Origin: Lysobacterales bacterium
GTDB taxonomy: Bacteria; Pseudomonadota; Gammaproteobacteria; Xanthomonadales; SZUA-5
Direction: 5' to 3'
NCBI GenBank assembly: GCA_019187485.1
Contig: JABAQR010000014.1
Coordinates: 62,001-126,000 of the forward strand
DNA: 64,000 nt
A program made the position numbers and the translations under genes. The notes under the pieces are model-generated. The model worked only from the letters and a program-made list of their open reading frames with translations. It searched no databases and was not told the DNA's origin. This document shows positions 29,268 through 40,981 of the stretch, in pieces. Every line of letters begins with the position of its first letter. The first letter of the stretch is position 1.

Positions 29268-29537
29268 TCACCAGCCGATGCTGAAGCCGGCGAGTGACTG
29301 CGTCTCCACGTCAGCGCCGATGACCGCGTCCACGCGCGCCAGCGGCGGGCCGCGCCAGAGCCAGGACTCGAGTTTTGCGAGCGCATCCGGCTCGCCCTGG
29401 GCGAGCACTTCGACCCGGCCATCGGCGAGGTTGCGGGCGTGCCCGTGCAGGCCCAGCGCCTGCGCCTGCTGGCGGGTCGCGGCACGGTAGCCGACGCCCT
29501 GCACGCGGCCGCTGACGAGGAATCGCCGTGTCGCCAT
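29268..29537 (-). CDS. acyP: Acylphosphatase
   Basis: An 89-aa ferredoxin-fold enzyme that hydrolyses acyl phosphates. The phosphate-binding GRVQGVGYR (near 11-19, catalytic Arg) and the catalytic asparagine in NLADGRVEV (near 37-45) are present. It begins 4 bp after the stop of the TlpA-like gene, at the end of a yihY-tlpA-acyP run. Confidence 0.93.
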   Translation of the reverse strand: MATRRFLVSGRVQGVGYRAATRQQAQALGLHGHARNLADGRVEVLAQGEPDALAKLESWLWRGPPLARVDAVIGADVETQSLAGFSIGW

Positions 29538-29541
29538 CGCT

Positions 29542-30009
29542 TCAGTCGACCGCCGCGGCGGCGATCGCCTTCTCGATGTCGGCGCGCGTCACCGGACCCA
29601 GGAAGCTCTTCGCGAGACTGCCGTCCGGAGCCACCAGGTGGGTGGTCGGCAGGCCCTTGGGTACCGCGAAGGCCTTCGGCGGCGCGTACACGTCGACCAC
29701 CGCAATCGGGTAGCGCACCGGCCGCTGCTTCAGGAAGGCCTCGAGGTCCTCGGGCGTGGTCTCTTCGAAAGCGAGACCCAGGACGACGAGGTCTGTGCGC
29801 GCATGGTCGAGTTCGTCGAGTTCCGGCATTTCCTTGATGCAGGGCCCGCACCAGGTGGCCCAGTAATTGATGACCACCCACTGGCCGCGCTGTTGCGCGA
29901 GGTCGAAGGTGGCGCCGTCGAGGGTGGTGACGGCGAGCTCGATAGGAGCGGCCTGGGCGGCGGTGCACAGCGCGAGCGCCAGAGTGAGCGGTCGGAAAAG
30001 GCGGGTCAT
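29542..30009 (-). CDS. TlpA-like periplasmic thioredoxin
   Basis: A 155-aa thioredoxin-fold protein with a signal peptide (TRLFRPLTLALALCTAAQAA). The active site is WCGPC in NYWATWCGPCIKEMPEL (near 47-63), and the cis-proline region is PTTHLV. It fits the ResA/TlpA group of periplasmic thiol-disulfide reductases. I chose the ATG at 30009; in-frame upstream sequence lacks a signal peptide pattern. It is followed after 4 bp by acyP and preceded by yihY, with the same direction. Confidence 0.88.
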   Translation of the reverse strand: MTRLFRPLTLALALCTAAQAAPIELAVTTLDGATFDLAQQRGQWVVINYWATWCGPCIKEMPELDELDHARTDLVVLGLAFEETTPEDLEAFLKQRPVRYPIAVVDVYAPPKAFAVPKGLPTTHLVAPDGSLAKSFLGPVTRADIEKAIAAAAVD

Positions 30010-30080
30010 GGTGTTTCGGGTCTCGGGAATGGACGGAGTATGCATCGGACCGGGCGACGGACCGGTCGCTGACGCCGCGC

Positions 30081-32433
<2,353 letters not shown>

Positions 32434-32486
32434 ACCAGGCGTCGCTGCGGTCATGGCCCCGGCGAACCGCAGCGTGGCATGCCGGG

Positions 32487-35024
32487 TCACGAGGCCGCGC
32501 GGCCCTGCTCGGTGACCCAGCGGGCGAAGTCGAAGTCGAACTGCGCGGTCGCCGCGCCCAGGGTTGGACTCTCTGCGTAATCGACGCCGGCCGCCTGCAA
32601 CTGCTGCGCCTGCTCGCGGCTGTCGACGTTGCCGGCGATCACCATCATGCCGCTTTGGTGCGCGCGCCGGATCAGCGCGGTCAGCCACTCGGCGGCGCGC
32701 TCGCTGCTGCCGGTGCCGGTGGACAGTTCCGGCGACAGTCGCAGGTAATCCACTGGCACGCCGCGCAGACGCTGCACCAGGGTCAGGTCACGGCCGACGT
32801 CCTTGAGGCCGACGCGCACCGCGAGTGGCTTCAGTTGCTGCGCGAAGGCCACCAGCGCTTCCATGCGATCAGCGAGCACCGCAGCCGGCAGAGTCAGGGC
32901 AATCCCGGATCCCGACAGCCGCCGCTCCTGCAACATCTGGGTCAGATGCGTGGCCAGCGCGCCATCGTCCAGCGCCCATGGCGAGAGATCGACCACCAGG
33001 CGCACCTGGCGCCCGCGCTTCAGAAGGTCGGCGCGCACCGACAGCGCTTCGCCGATCACGAAGCGGTCGAGTTCGGCGACGCAGCCGAGTTCACGGGCGA
33101 CGCGCAGGAAGTCCTCCTGGCTGGCCGCCGGCTGGCCGGCGCCACCTGGGCGCCAGCACGTCGCCAGTTCGTATTGTCCGGGAACGCGACCGCGCAGCGG
33201 CAGCCAGGGCGCGCCGCGGACTTCCATGGTCTGGCCGAAGCGGCGGCTTTGCAGGATGCCGCGCAATTGCGCATCGCGCTCGGCCGGGATCAGGCTGGCG
33301 CTGGAGGCTTCGAACCACATGCAGCGATCACCGCCCAGATGCTGCGCGGCGAGGGCGGCGGCTTCGGCATTCTGTACCGCGATATCGGCCGACTCGCCTT
33401 CCAGATGGGCCAGACCCAGGCTCGCCGCGAGCGCGAGTTCACGCTCGCCGATCTGGATGCGCCGTCGCAGCAGGCTCTCGCGCAGCGCCTCGGCGCTGGC
33501 GAGCGCGGCGGCGCGGTCGCTGCGACGCAACAACACGAGGTAGCGGCAGTCCTGGTAGAGCGCGGGCAGGTCCTCGGCGCGCAGGTGTTCCTTGAGCGCC
33601 TGACCGACGGCCACATCCAGCCGGCTCTGCCCGGAGATGCCGAGCGACTTGCGCAGCATCTCGTGCTCGTCCAGCGCGATGTACAGCACCACCGCTCCGG
33701 GCTGGCCGCGCGCGGCCTCGGCGCGTTCGATGAACTCGCGGCGCGGATACAGCCCGGTCGACTCGTCGCGCGCGGCGCCGCGCCGCGGCGCGAAGCGGCG
33801 GCTGCGCTTCAACCGCGCTTCGATCACGCTGACCAGGTGGCGTGGCTTCAGCGGCTTCAGCAGGTATTCGTCGGCACCGCCGGCGATCGCCTGTTCGCGC
33901 AGCGCCAGTTCGCGCGAACCGGCGACCAGCACCACCGGGATATCGGCGGTCTGTGCGCGCTCGCGCAGCCCGTGTACCAGTTTCATCGAATCCGCACCAC
34001 GCAGGTCGGCATCGATCACCGCCAATTGCGGCTTGAAGCCGTCGACGGCCTCGAGTGCTTCAGCGGCGCCCTGGCACAAACGCACGCTGTATCCGGCATC
34101 CTTGAGCCAGCCAGCCGCCTGCAGGCCGCGTTCGCGCTCGCCGTCGACCAGCAGCACGCGGCTGGGCGTCGCCGATGCGGTCGCCTCGGTGGTGAGCGCC
34201 ACCAGCATCGCCAGAGGATCCAGCGGCGGCTCGAAGTACTTGACGCCCTGGCGCAGCGCCACCAGGCGCCGCCCCAGGTCCTGGCGTGGCGCCACGACCG
34301 CCAGCGCCGGTTCGCGATGGTTTTCCCCAAGGACAGTCCTTGCGTTCACCGCGGCACGCAGGTGCGGCACGCTGTTGGCGCAGGCGGCGCCGACCACGAG
34401 CGCGCGCGGAATGACGCTGGCGAGCAGCGCGAAAGCCTGCTCGGCGCGCGCGAAACTGCGTACCGAATAGCCCTGTTCGGCGATCGCCGGGGCAAGATCG
34501 ATGCCGAATTCGGCTTCCTCACCGATCAGCACGATGATCTCCCTGCCCAGCGGGCGCCGCGCGCCGGGAACCGGGAAGGTGGGCCTGCTCGTGCTCACGG
34601 CGGTTGCCGCGACTTGCGCCGGCGCAGGTGTCGGCGCCGCCGGTTCGGGTTCCGGTGCGGCGGCGGGCAGCGCCCGCGCCTGCACCATGTCGAGCGCGAG
34701 CGCCGTGCTGGCGAGCGTGCTGACCAATGCCGACAGCGTGCGCAACTGCTCTGGATTGGGGGTCAGCGCAGTATCGACGAACACCCGCACGAAGGTCTCG
34801 AGCTCGCCCGCCTTGCGGCTCAGGGACAGTCGCAGCCGCTCGCAGGCGCGCACCAGTTGCTTGGCCGCCAGTTGCAGGCCGCGTCCATGCGCCGGACTCC
34901 AGCGGCCCTGATTCAGCTTGTCCCAGGCCAGCACCAGACTGGTGGCGTGTTGCTTCAACTCCTCGCGGGCGCGCTCGAGGTGCGCTTCGACGCTCTGCTG
35001 CCGCGACTCCGCGCCTGAATTCAT
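32487..35024 (-). CDS. FimX-like regulator: receiver-like domains plus degenerate GGDEF and EAL
   Basis: An 845-aa cytoplasmic protein. Residues 1-120 are helical (Hpt-like), followed by a Pro/Ala linker. Two receiver-like domains follow (about 160-275 and 285-400; the second has VIDADLRG, where the aspartate may be phosphorylated). A degenerate GGDEF domain (about 415-560) reads QDCRYLVLL where RYGGDEFAVLL is expected. A degenerate EAL domain (about 590-840) lacks EAL but keeps the VDYLRL and VIAGNVDSREQ segments. It cannot be a cyclase or phosphodiesterase by known rules, so it is probably a cyclic-di-GMP sensor like FimX. I chose the ATG at 35024. Confidence 0.82.
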   Translation of the reverse strand: MNSGAESRQQSVEAHLERAREELKQHATSLVLAWDKLNQGRWSPAHGRGLQLAAKQLVRACERLRLSLSRKAGELETFVRVFVDTALTPNPEQLRTLSALVSTLASTALALDMVQARALPAAAPEPEPAAPTPAPAQVAATAVSTSRPTFPVPGARRPLGREIIVLIGEEAEFGIDLAPAIAEQGYSVRSFARAEQAFALLASVIPRALVVGAACANSVPHLRAAVNARTVLGENHREPALAVVAPRQDLGRRLVALRQGVKYFEPPLDPLAMLVALTTEATASATPSRVLLVDGERERGLQAAGWLKDAGYSVRLCQGAAEALEAVDGFKPQLAVIDADLRGADSMKLVHGLRERAQTADIPVVLVAGSRELALREQAIAGGADEYLLKPLKPRHLVSVIEARLKRSRRFAPRRGAARDESTGLYPRREFIERAEAARGQPGAVVLYIALDEHEMLRKSLGISGQSRLDVAVGQALKEHLRAEDLPALYQDCRYLVLLRRSDRAAALASAEALRESLLRRRIQIGERELALAASLGLAHLEGESADIAVQNAEAAALAAQHLGGDRCMWFEASSASLIPAERDAQLRGILQSRRFGQTMEVRGAPWLPLRGRVPGQYELATCWRPGGAGQPAASQEDFLRVARELGCVAELDRFVIGEALSVRADLLKRGRQVRLVVDLSPWALDDGALATHLTQMLQERRLSGSGIALTLPAAVLADRMEALVAFAQQLKPLAVRVGLKDVGRDLTLVQRLRGVPVDYLRLSPELSTGTGSSERAAEWLTALIRRAHQSGMMVIAGNVDSREQAQQLQAAGVDYAESPTLGAATAQFDFDFARWVTEQGRAAS

Positions 35025-35161
35025 CGCGCATCTCCCCAAGGATCGACGCCGATTCTGCACCCGATCGCGCCCCGCGAGTGTGCGCGCGTTCAGGATCCGG
35101 ACGCGCTGTCCGGCCCGCGTCGGGTGTAGGCTTCCCGGGCCCGATTGGAGGAGCGACGGAA

Positions 35162-35608
35162 ATGCGATCCAGCAGCGGACGCAGTCGGTTCGGCGGCTAC
35201 CTTCCGTCCTTGCTGGCGATCACGGCCCTGGTGGTGGACGTGCTGTTCAACTGCTTCAGCTATGCGGCGCTCGCGGAACATCCGGAAATGGGCAACGCCT
35301 TCCGCAATGCCATCAAGAACGATTCGCCGATCGTGGAGAGCTACATCGCCGGTGGTCGATTCTTGCGCAGCCTGCCCGGCATGGCTCGCATCGGCGACGA
35401 CACCGCCGCCGCCGCCGCCGCGCCTCTGCTGGCGCGCGTCAAGGACTTTCCGCAAGGCGCAGACGCGGTGTTCTTCGGCAACGCGAAGAGCGGAGCGCAC
35501 GCGCGCATGCTGTGGGGGCGCATCCTGATGCCTTTCCTGGCGCTGCTGGCGATCGTGCTCTGGGTGCGGCGACAGAAACCGGTGCAGACACGTCCGGCGT
35601 CGCGTTGA
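35162..35608 (+). CDS. Two-helix membrane protein, unknown function
   Basis: A 148-aa protein with two membrane segments: YLPSLLAITALVVDVLFNCF (near 13-32) and ILMPFLALLAIVLWV (near 121-135). Between them is a periplasmic region of about 85 residues with an alanine run encoded by GCC repeats (DDTAAAAAAPLLAR). I do not recognise it. A GGAGGAGCGACGGAA sequence lies just upstream of the ATG, supporting this start. It diverges from the FimX-like gene with 137 bp between, so it may share regulation. Confidence 0.6.
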   Translation: MRSSSGRSRFGGYLPSLLAITALVVDVLFNCFSYAALAEHPEMGNAFRNAIKNDSPIVESYIAGGRFLRSLPGMARIGDDTAAAAAAPLLARVKDFPQGADAVFFGNAKSGAHARMLWGRILMPFLALLAIVLWVRRQKPVQTRPASR

Positions 35609-36072
35609 CGACGAACCCGATGGCGCCTTCGATCCGATGAGCGCGAGGATTGCCCGACTTCGAGCCAGCGGAGCATCGCAGCATCCGCCTGTGGGCGGAT
35701 TCGGACAGCGTGACTGCTCGCCAAATGATCTATTCATATGTCATTCAGTTAATGACTTGTTGTGCGGTGCAGCAAATGGTTTCGCGAGATACCAACACTG
35801 AATCAAGCGTGAATACTAAAGCTCGCTTCTGTTCAGGTTCAGAATGCCACTGAGTGCTCGAATTGGATGCTGCATTGCAGCACAACTGACGCCCCGCGGC
35901 ACATTGTGCCCCGATTGACCCCTGAATGAACGCTGATTAGTGTGCGCGCCGGTCACGACGTCGAGTCCTCACTGGGGAGGTCTGGATTCCGTCGTGGCCG
36001 CTTCGTTCATCCCAACGCCGGCCGGGTCCACCCGGTCCTAAGTATCTCTTGGACTTTCTGGGGGTTGCACTC
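35609..36072 (+). promoter_or_regulatory. AT-richer upstream region of the subtilase, with palindromes
   Basis: This 464-bp gap has clearly lower GC from about 35700 to 35880. It contains a perfect palindrome TGCTGCATTGCAGCA (35868-35882), a near palindrome GGCACATTGTGCC (35898-35910) and TCATT/AATGA arms near 35742. A TTGACC hexamer (about 35915) could be a -35, with TAGTGT 17 bp later. A 67-codon open frame at 35650-35853 has no recognisable product and I do not call it. These look like operator sites for the secreted protease. Confidence 0.45.
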
Positions 36073-38397
36073 ATGCAAAAGGTTGGTTCCAGTCTGGCGA
36101 TTGCGATCGCAATGTCGCTCCCGTCCCTCGCGGTCTCGGCCGATCTGCGGCCTTCGTCGCGTCCGGTCGAGGGTCAGTACATCGTCGTGCTGAAGGAAAG
36201 CCACGTGCGCTTCGGCGACAACACCGGGGCGCGCACTTCCCTGCCCGACGTGCTGACCGCAGCGGTCGATGTGTCTGCCGCCTACGGGGCGCGCTACGTG
36301 CGTCACTTCGAGAAGGTGCTGCCGGGTTTCGTGATCCAGGCCACCGCGGCCGATGTGGACCGCATGTTGTTCGATCCACGCATCGACTACATCGAGCAGG
36401 ACGGCATCGTCGTCGCCAGCGCCACCCAGTCCGGCGCCACCTGGGGCATCGATCGCGTCGACCAGCGCGCGCTGCCGCTCAGCAGCACCTACACCTATGA
36501 CACCACGGCGAGCAATGTGCACGCCTACATCGTCGACACCGGCGTGCTCGGCAGCCACACCCAGTTCACCGGGCGCATGGGCAACGGCTACACCGCCATT
36601 TCCGACTCCAACGGCACCAACGACTGCAACGGCCACGGTACGCACGTCGCCGGCACCGTCGGCGGCAGCACCTACGGCGTCGCCAAGGGCGTCACCATCC
36701 ACCCGGTGCGCGTGCTCGGCTGCAACGGCTCCGGCACCAACTCCGGCGTGATCGCCGGCATGGACTGGGTCGTCAGCAACCGCGTCCAACCCGCAGTTGC
36801 GAATATGAGCCTCGGCGGAGGCGCTTCCACCGCGACCGACGACGCCATCCAGCGCATGTACGCCGCGGGCGTCACCGTGGTCGTCGCGGCCGGCAACGAC
36901 AACGCGAATGCCTGCAACTATTCGCCGGCGCGTGCCCCGAACGCGATCACGGTCGGCTCCACGACCAACACCGACGCGCGCTCCTCCTTCTCGAACTACG
37001 GCACCTGCGTCGACATCTTCGGGCCAGGCTCGAACATCCTGTCGGCCTGGTACACCGGCACCAGCGCCACCAACACCATCAGCGGCACCTCGATGGCCTC
37101 GCCGCATGTGGCCGGCGTTGCCGCGCTCTACCTCGCGGCCAATCCGTCGGCGACGCCGGCGCAGGTCGCCAGTGCGCTCAACAGCAATGCCACGCTGAAC
37201 GTGGTCACCGGTGCCGGTACCGGTTCCCCGAACCGGCTGGTGTATTCGCTGTTCGGCGGCACGCCGCCGGCCAACGTTCCACCGACTGCCAACTTCAGCT
37301 TCACCACCAGCGGCCTGACCGCGACCTTCACCAACACCTCCACCGACAGCGACGGCACGATCGCCTCGCGCAGCTGGAACTTCGGTGATGGCACCACCTC
37401 GACCACCAACAACCCGAGCAAGACCTACAGCGCGGCCGGCACCTACACGGTCACGCTGACGGTCACCGACGACGACGGCGCCAGCAGTTCGACCTCACGT
37501 TCGGTCACGGTGTCCTCCGGTGGCGGTGGCGGCAGCGCCCTCAGCAACGGCGTGGCGCGCGCGGGCTCCACGGCTTCGACCAGCGCGAACAGCGACTACG
37601 ACGATTACACCGTCGCGATCCCGGCCGGTGCGACCAACCTGACCATCGCCACCAGCGGTGCGTCCGGTGATATCGACCTGCACGTCAAGTTCGGTGCCCA
37701 GGCCACCACCAGTGTCTACGACTGCCGTCCGTACAGCTCTTCCGGCAACGAGACCTGCAGCTTCGCGACGCCGAGCGTCGGCACCTACTACGTCCGTGTC
37801 TATGGCTACCAGACCGGCACCGTGAACTACAACATCACGGCCTCCTGGAGCACCGGCGGTGGCGGCGGCACGGTCACCGAGAAGTTGTCCAACGGCAACT
37901 TCGACACGATCACCTCCAGCACCAACTCGGCGCCGGATGGCTCGTGGGCGCGCTCGGCTTACACCGGCACCTCCTTCAATACCCTGGTGGCCGGCCAGAG
38001 CAACGCACAGTCCGGCGGCAGTTACGCCTACCTCGGAGTCAACGCCAGCACCAGCTCGCAGACCGTGCAGAGCAAGCCGACCCTGATCCCGGCCGGTGCC
38101 ACCCAGGCGACGCTGTCCTTCTACACCTCGATCGTGACCAGCGAGACCACCACCTCGACCGCCTACGACAAGTTGCAGGTGCAACTGGTCGATGCCGGCA
38201 CGAACGCGGTGATCACGACCCTGGTGACCCTGTCGAACCTCAATAAGACCACCAGCGCCTCCACCTACGTGCAGCGCAGCTACAACGTCGCGGCGTACAA
38301 GGGTCGCAATGTGCGCATCCGCTTCGTGGCCACCACCGACGTCTCGCTGGCGACGACCTTCCGGGTCGACACGGTCAGCCTGCGCACGGACGGCTGA
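36073..38397 (+). CDS. Secreted subtilisin-like serine protease with PKD and PPC domains
   Basis: A 774-aa extracellular protease. The layout is: signal peptide (1-23, cleavage near VSA), inhibitor I9 propeptide (about 35-115, [11 protein letters not shown]), S8 catalytic domain with D155 (YIVDTGV), H188 (NGHGTHVAG) and S340 (GTSMASPH), PKD domain (about 405-487, WNFGDGTT), a glycine linker, PPC domain (about 500-600) and a C-terminal jelly-roll-like domain (about 605-774). Many cysteines pair in the catalytic part. I chose the ATG at 36073 with GGGGG 8 nt upstream. Export is probably by Sec and type II secretion. A terminator follows. Confidence 0.95.
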   Translation: MQKVGSSLAIAIAMSLPSLAVSADLRPSSRPVEGQYIVVLKESHVRFGDNTGARTSLPDVLTAAVDVSAAYGARYVRHFEKVLPGFVIQATAADVDRMLFDPRIDYIEQDGIVVASATQSGATWGIDRVDQRALPLSSTYTYDTTASNVHAYIVDTGVLGSHTQFTGRMGNGYTAISDSNGTNDCNGHGTHVAGTVGGSTYGVAKGVTIHPVRVLGCNGSGTNSGVIAGMDWVVSNRVQPAVANMSLGGGASTATDDAIQRMYAAGVTVVVAAGNDNANACNYSPARAPNAITVGSTTNTDARSSFSNYGTCVDIFGPGSNILSAWYTGTSATNTISGTSMASPHVAGVAALYLAANPSATPAQVASALNSNATLNVVTGAGTGSPNRLVYSLFGGTPPANVPPTANFSFTTSGLTATFTNTSTDSDGTIASRSWNFGDGTTSTTNNPSKTYSAAGTYTVTLTVTDDDGASSSTSRSVTVSSGGGGGSALSNGVARAGSTASTSANSDYDDYTVAIPAGATNLTIATSGASGDIDLHVKFGAQATTSVYDCRPYSSSGNETCSFATPSVGTYYVRVYGYQTGTVNYNITASWSTGGGGGTVTEKLSNGNFDTITSSTNSAPDGSWARSAYTGTSFNTLVAGQSNAQSGGSYAYLGVNASTSSQTVQSKPTLIPAGATQATLSFYTSIVTSETTTSTAYDKLQVQLVDAGTNAVITTLVTLSNLNKTTSASTYVQRSYNVAAYKGRNVRIRFVATTDVSLATTFRVDTVSLRTDG

Positions 38398-38448
38398 GCA
38401 TGGGTCCAGGCGGGCGTCGCTTCGGCGGCGCCTCGCCATGCAGCACCC

Positions 38449-38477
38449 AAAGCCCCGGGGGAAACTCCGGGGCTTTT
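38449..38477 (+). terminator. Rho-independent terminator after the subtilase
   Basis: AAAGCCCCGG and CCGGGGCTTTT form a stem around a GGGAAACT-type loop, ending in four T. It ends the subtilase transcript. A group II intron 5-prime fragment starts 7 nt downstream. Confidence 0.85.
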
Positions 38478-38483
38478 CCGTTC

Positions 38484-38620
38484 GTGCGCCCGACAGGGCG
38501 CGCCTGCTTGGAGGTGAGAGTCCGCTACTCGCCCGGCAAGGGGAAGCGTCGGCCAAACGACAGGGGCGTCGCGGATAACTGTGGATCCGGAGGAAGCTGG
38601 AGGCGAGTCGGGTGAACGGC
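38484..38620 (+). mobile_element. Group II intron 5-prime fragment (domain I), copy B
   Basis: The fragment begins GTGCGCCCGACAGGGCGCGC, the typical group II intron 5-prime end, and continues with TGGAGGTGAGAGTCC and ATAACTGTGGATCCGG. It aligns with copy A at 27873 (about 80% over 120 nt). It lacks an open frame for a reverse transcriptase and a domain V. As with copy A, it lies directly behind a rho-independent terminator. The rest of the gap to 38801 shows no gene. Confidence 0.72.
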
Positions 38621-38801
38621 CACGGTCTTCGGTCCCTTTGCCAGCGTCGTCGTGCAGCGGATCCACGTGGGTCGTGCGGGTTGGCTGGAGCGGGTACCGC
38701 TCCGCGGCTGACATTCGTCACGCGTCGCGGATGACACCCCACACTGCCGCGTCGCGGCCCCACCATCGATGCTGGACTCCCCCGGATCCGGAGTTCTGTC
38801 G

Positions 38802-39707
38802 ATGGGGTACGCCTCGATCGCCGAACTGCGTGGCGCCAGCAAGCGCTACGGCAAGCACATCGCCCTGCAACCCACCGATCTTTCCATTCGCGCCGGCGAA
38901 GTCCTCGCACTGCTGGGCCCCAACGGCGCCGGCAAGACCACCGTGCTCGGGCTGCTCACCGGGCGGCTGTCGGCGGACGCCGGCAGCGCGCGGCTGTTCG
39001 GCGCCGATCCGCGCGACTGGCGGGCTCGTCGTCGCATCGGTGTGATGCTGCAGGATGGTCGGTTGCCGGAAACGCTGCGCGTGTCCGAGCACATCGCGCT
39101 GTACGCGGGCTATTACCCGAAGCCGAGACCGCTGGAGGAGACACTCGAGCTCGCGGGCCTCACCGACATCGCCCAACGTCGCTACGAGCAGCTCTCCGGC
39201 GGCCAGCAGCGGCGTGTGCAGTTCGCACTGGCGATCTGCGGGCGTGCACCGCTGCTGTTCGTCGACGAGCCGACGGTTGGCCTCGATGTCGAGGCGCGAC
39301 GCAATTTCTGGCAAGTGCTGGGACAGTTGCGTGCGGAAGGCAGCAGCATCGTGCTGACCACCCACTACCTCGAAGAGGCCGATGCGCTGGCCGACCGCAT
39401 CGTGCTGCTCGCCGGGGGCCGCATCTTCGCCGAAGACACGCCGGCCGGCATCAAGGCGCGCGCCAGCGGCAAGCGCCTGCGCTGCCGTACCCGGTTGTCG
39501 GCGGCAATGCTGCGGGGCTGGCCGGAGGTCGGCAAGGTCCACGTCGAAGGCGAGCGCACCGAGATCTGCAGCCACGCGCCCGAGGTGCTGTTGCGCCGCC
39601 TGCTCGCGGCGGACGCCGACCTCGTCGACCTGGAGGTGCTGCCGCTCAGCCTCGAGGAAGCCTTCCTGACCCTGACTGCCACGAGCGCATCGAAGGAGGC
39701 CGCATGA
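38802..39707 (+). CDS. ABC transporter ATP-binding protein (ABC-2 exporter type)
   Basis: A 301-aa ATPase of the DrrA/CcmA-like group. Walker A GPNGAGKTT (near 38-46), Q-loop MLQDG, signature LSGGQQRRVQF and Walker B LLFVDEPTVGLD with the H-loop (TTHYLEEAD) are intact. A C-terminal domain of about 90 residues is typical of drug or lipid exporters. I chose the ATG at 38802, with GGAG 9 nt upstream. It overlaps the permease start by 4 bp (ATGA). A DesK/DesR-type pair lies downstream and may control it. Confidence 0.9.
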   Translation: MGYASIAELRGASKRYGKHIALQPTDLSIRAGEVLALLGPNGAGKTTVLGLLTGRLSADAGSARLFGADPRDWRARRRIGVMLQDGRLPETLRVSEHIALYAGYYPKPRPLEETLELAGLTDIAQRRYEQLSGGQQRRVQFALAICGRAPLLFVDEPTVGLDVEARRNFWQVLGQLRAEGSSIVLTTHYLEEADALADRIVLLAGGRIFAEDTPAGIKARASGKRLRCRTRLSAAMLRGWPEVGKVHVEGERTEICSHAPEVLLRRLLAADADLVDLEVLPLSLEEAFLTLTATSASKEAA

Positions 39708-40468
39708 ACGCCGCCATTGCCACCGGACCCAGCCTCGTCGGCCTCTGCCTGCGCGAAGCCGGCTACGAGTTCCTGCGCCAGTTGCGTACGCCCGCCGTGG
39801 CGGTGCCGACGCTCGCCTTCCCGCTGGTGTTCTACGTGCTGTTCGGTCTGGTGCTGCCCGGCAAGTGGGGGCAATACGACAAGACTGCCTATCTGCTCGC
39901 CACCTACGGCGTATTTGGAGTGATCGGCCCGGCACTGTTCGGCTTCGGCGTCGGCCTCGCGCTCGAACGTCACAGCGGCTGGCTGGAACTGAAACGCGTC
40001 AGTCCGATGCCGATCGGCGCCTATTTCTTCAGCAAGATCGCGATGAGCCTGGGTTTTGGCCTGATCGTCGTGGTGCTGCTGTCGATCGCCGCGATCGGTT
40101 TTGGCGGCGTGCGCATCGATCCGATCACCTGGCTCAAGCTGACTGGTGTGCTGCTGGTCGGCACCCTGCCTTTCTGTGCGATCGGCCTGTGGGTGGGCTC
40201 ACTGGTCTCCGGCCAGGCGGCGGTCGCGGTCATCAACCTGATCTACCTGCCGATGTCGGTGTTGTCCGGCTTGTGGCTGCCGCTGTTCGCCTTCCCGGTG
40301 ATCCTGCAGAAGTTCGCGGTGATCTGGCCGGCCTGGCACCTCGCGCAACTGGCGCTCGGCATGATCGGTCAGGCGCAGGACGCCAAGCTCGTGCTGCACA
40401 CTGGCGTGCTGCTGGCGACTTCCGTGCTGTTCCTGAGTTTGGCGGCGCTGAAGCTGCGGGAGAGGTGA
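39704..40468 (+). CDS. ABC-2 type transporter permease
   Basis: A 254-aa permease with six membrane helices, of the ABC-2 family (FPLVFYVLFGLVLPG near 41-55; MSVLSGLWLPLFAFP near 182-196). It pairs with the ATPase upstream, with overlapping start and stop codons. The pair plus the histidine kinase and response regulator downstream resembles the yvfS-yvfT/desKR arrangement known from Firmicutes and Xanthomonads. The substrate is unknown. Confidence 0.9.
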   Translation: MNAAIATGPSLVGLCLREAGYEFLRQLRTPAVAVPTLAFPLVFYVLFGLVLPGKWGQYDKTAYLLATYGVFGVIGPALFGFGVGLALERHSGWLELKRVSPMPIGAYFFSKIAMSLGFGLIVVVLLSIAAIGFGGVRIDPITWLKLTGVLLVGTLPFCAIGLWVGSLVSGQAAVAVINLIYLPMSVLSGLWLPLFAFPVILQKFAVIWPAWHLAQLALGMIGQAQDAKLVLHTGVLLATSVLFLSLAALKLRER

Positions 40469-40555
40469 GGAGGGCGTATCCGCGGGCCGCCGCCGACAAC
40501 ATCCTGACGGCGCACGCCGACAGTCATCCGCTTTCGAGCACCGCCAGGAGCGGTC

Positions 40556-40981
40556 ATGGGCATCGCCAGACCCGCGCTGCTCGCGATCCTGCAACAACGT
40601 TGCGAGCGGAACCGCGGGCGCCACCCGGGAGTCGACTGGACACGAGTCGAAGCGCGCGTGCAGGCGCAGCCGGGTGCACTCGCGACATGGGCTTCGATGG
40701 AGGACAGCGGTGGCGAATCGGATGCGGTCGACATCGACGCCAACGGCCGCATGCCCAGGTGTGATTGCAGCCCCGAGAGCCTGGTCGGCCGCCGCAGTCT
40801 CTGCCGCAACCAGGCCGCGCTGGAAGCACGCAAGCACGACAAGCCGCACTGGCGGCGTCGATCGGCATCGAACTGCTCGACGAAGTGCAATGCACTGCAA
40901 GGATTGCGTGTGATCGCCTTCGCTGCCAGCCTGCCCTTCGGATCCTTGGAACTGCCGATCGACGAGGCTTTGCTGTGGTGA
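40556..40981 (+). pseudogene. Decayed DUF4256 family gene (frameshifted and truncated)
   Basis: Residues 1-95 of this frame match the DUF4256 pattern: RHPGVDWTRVEARV, SMEDSGGESDAV, CSPESLVGRRSLCRNQAALEARKHDKP. After KHDKP (near 40845) the expected continuation is in another frame: ALAASIGIELLDEVQ matches the DUF4256 segment MAAAMGIELLTEEQ. A short ALQGL then returns in the first frame. The C-terminal third of the family is missing. The sequence therefore contains at least one frameshift and a deletion. The start of the histidine kinase lies inside the tail. Confidence 0.6.

Noticed and set aside
35650-35853. Small open frame upstream of the subtilase
   Set aside because: 67 codons, no recognisable protein, no ribosome binding site; the AT-rich DNA looks regulatory.
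35700-35880. Possible integron attC site in the AT-rich region
   Set aside because: The core sites GTTRRRY and RYYYAAC are not both present in the right order, and no integrase or cassette array is nearby.
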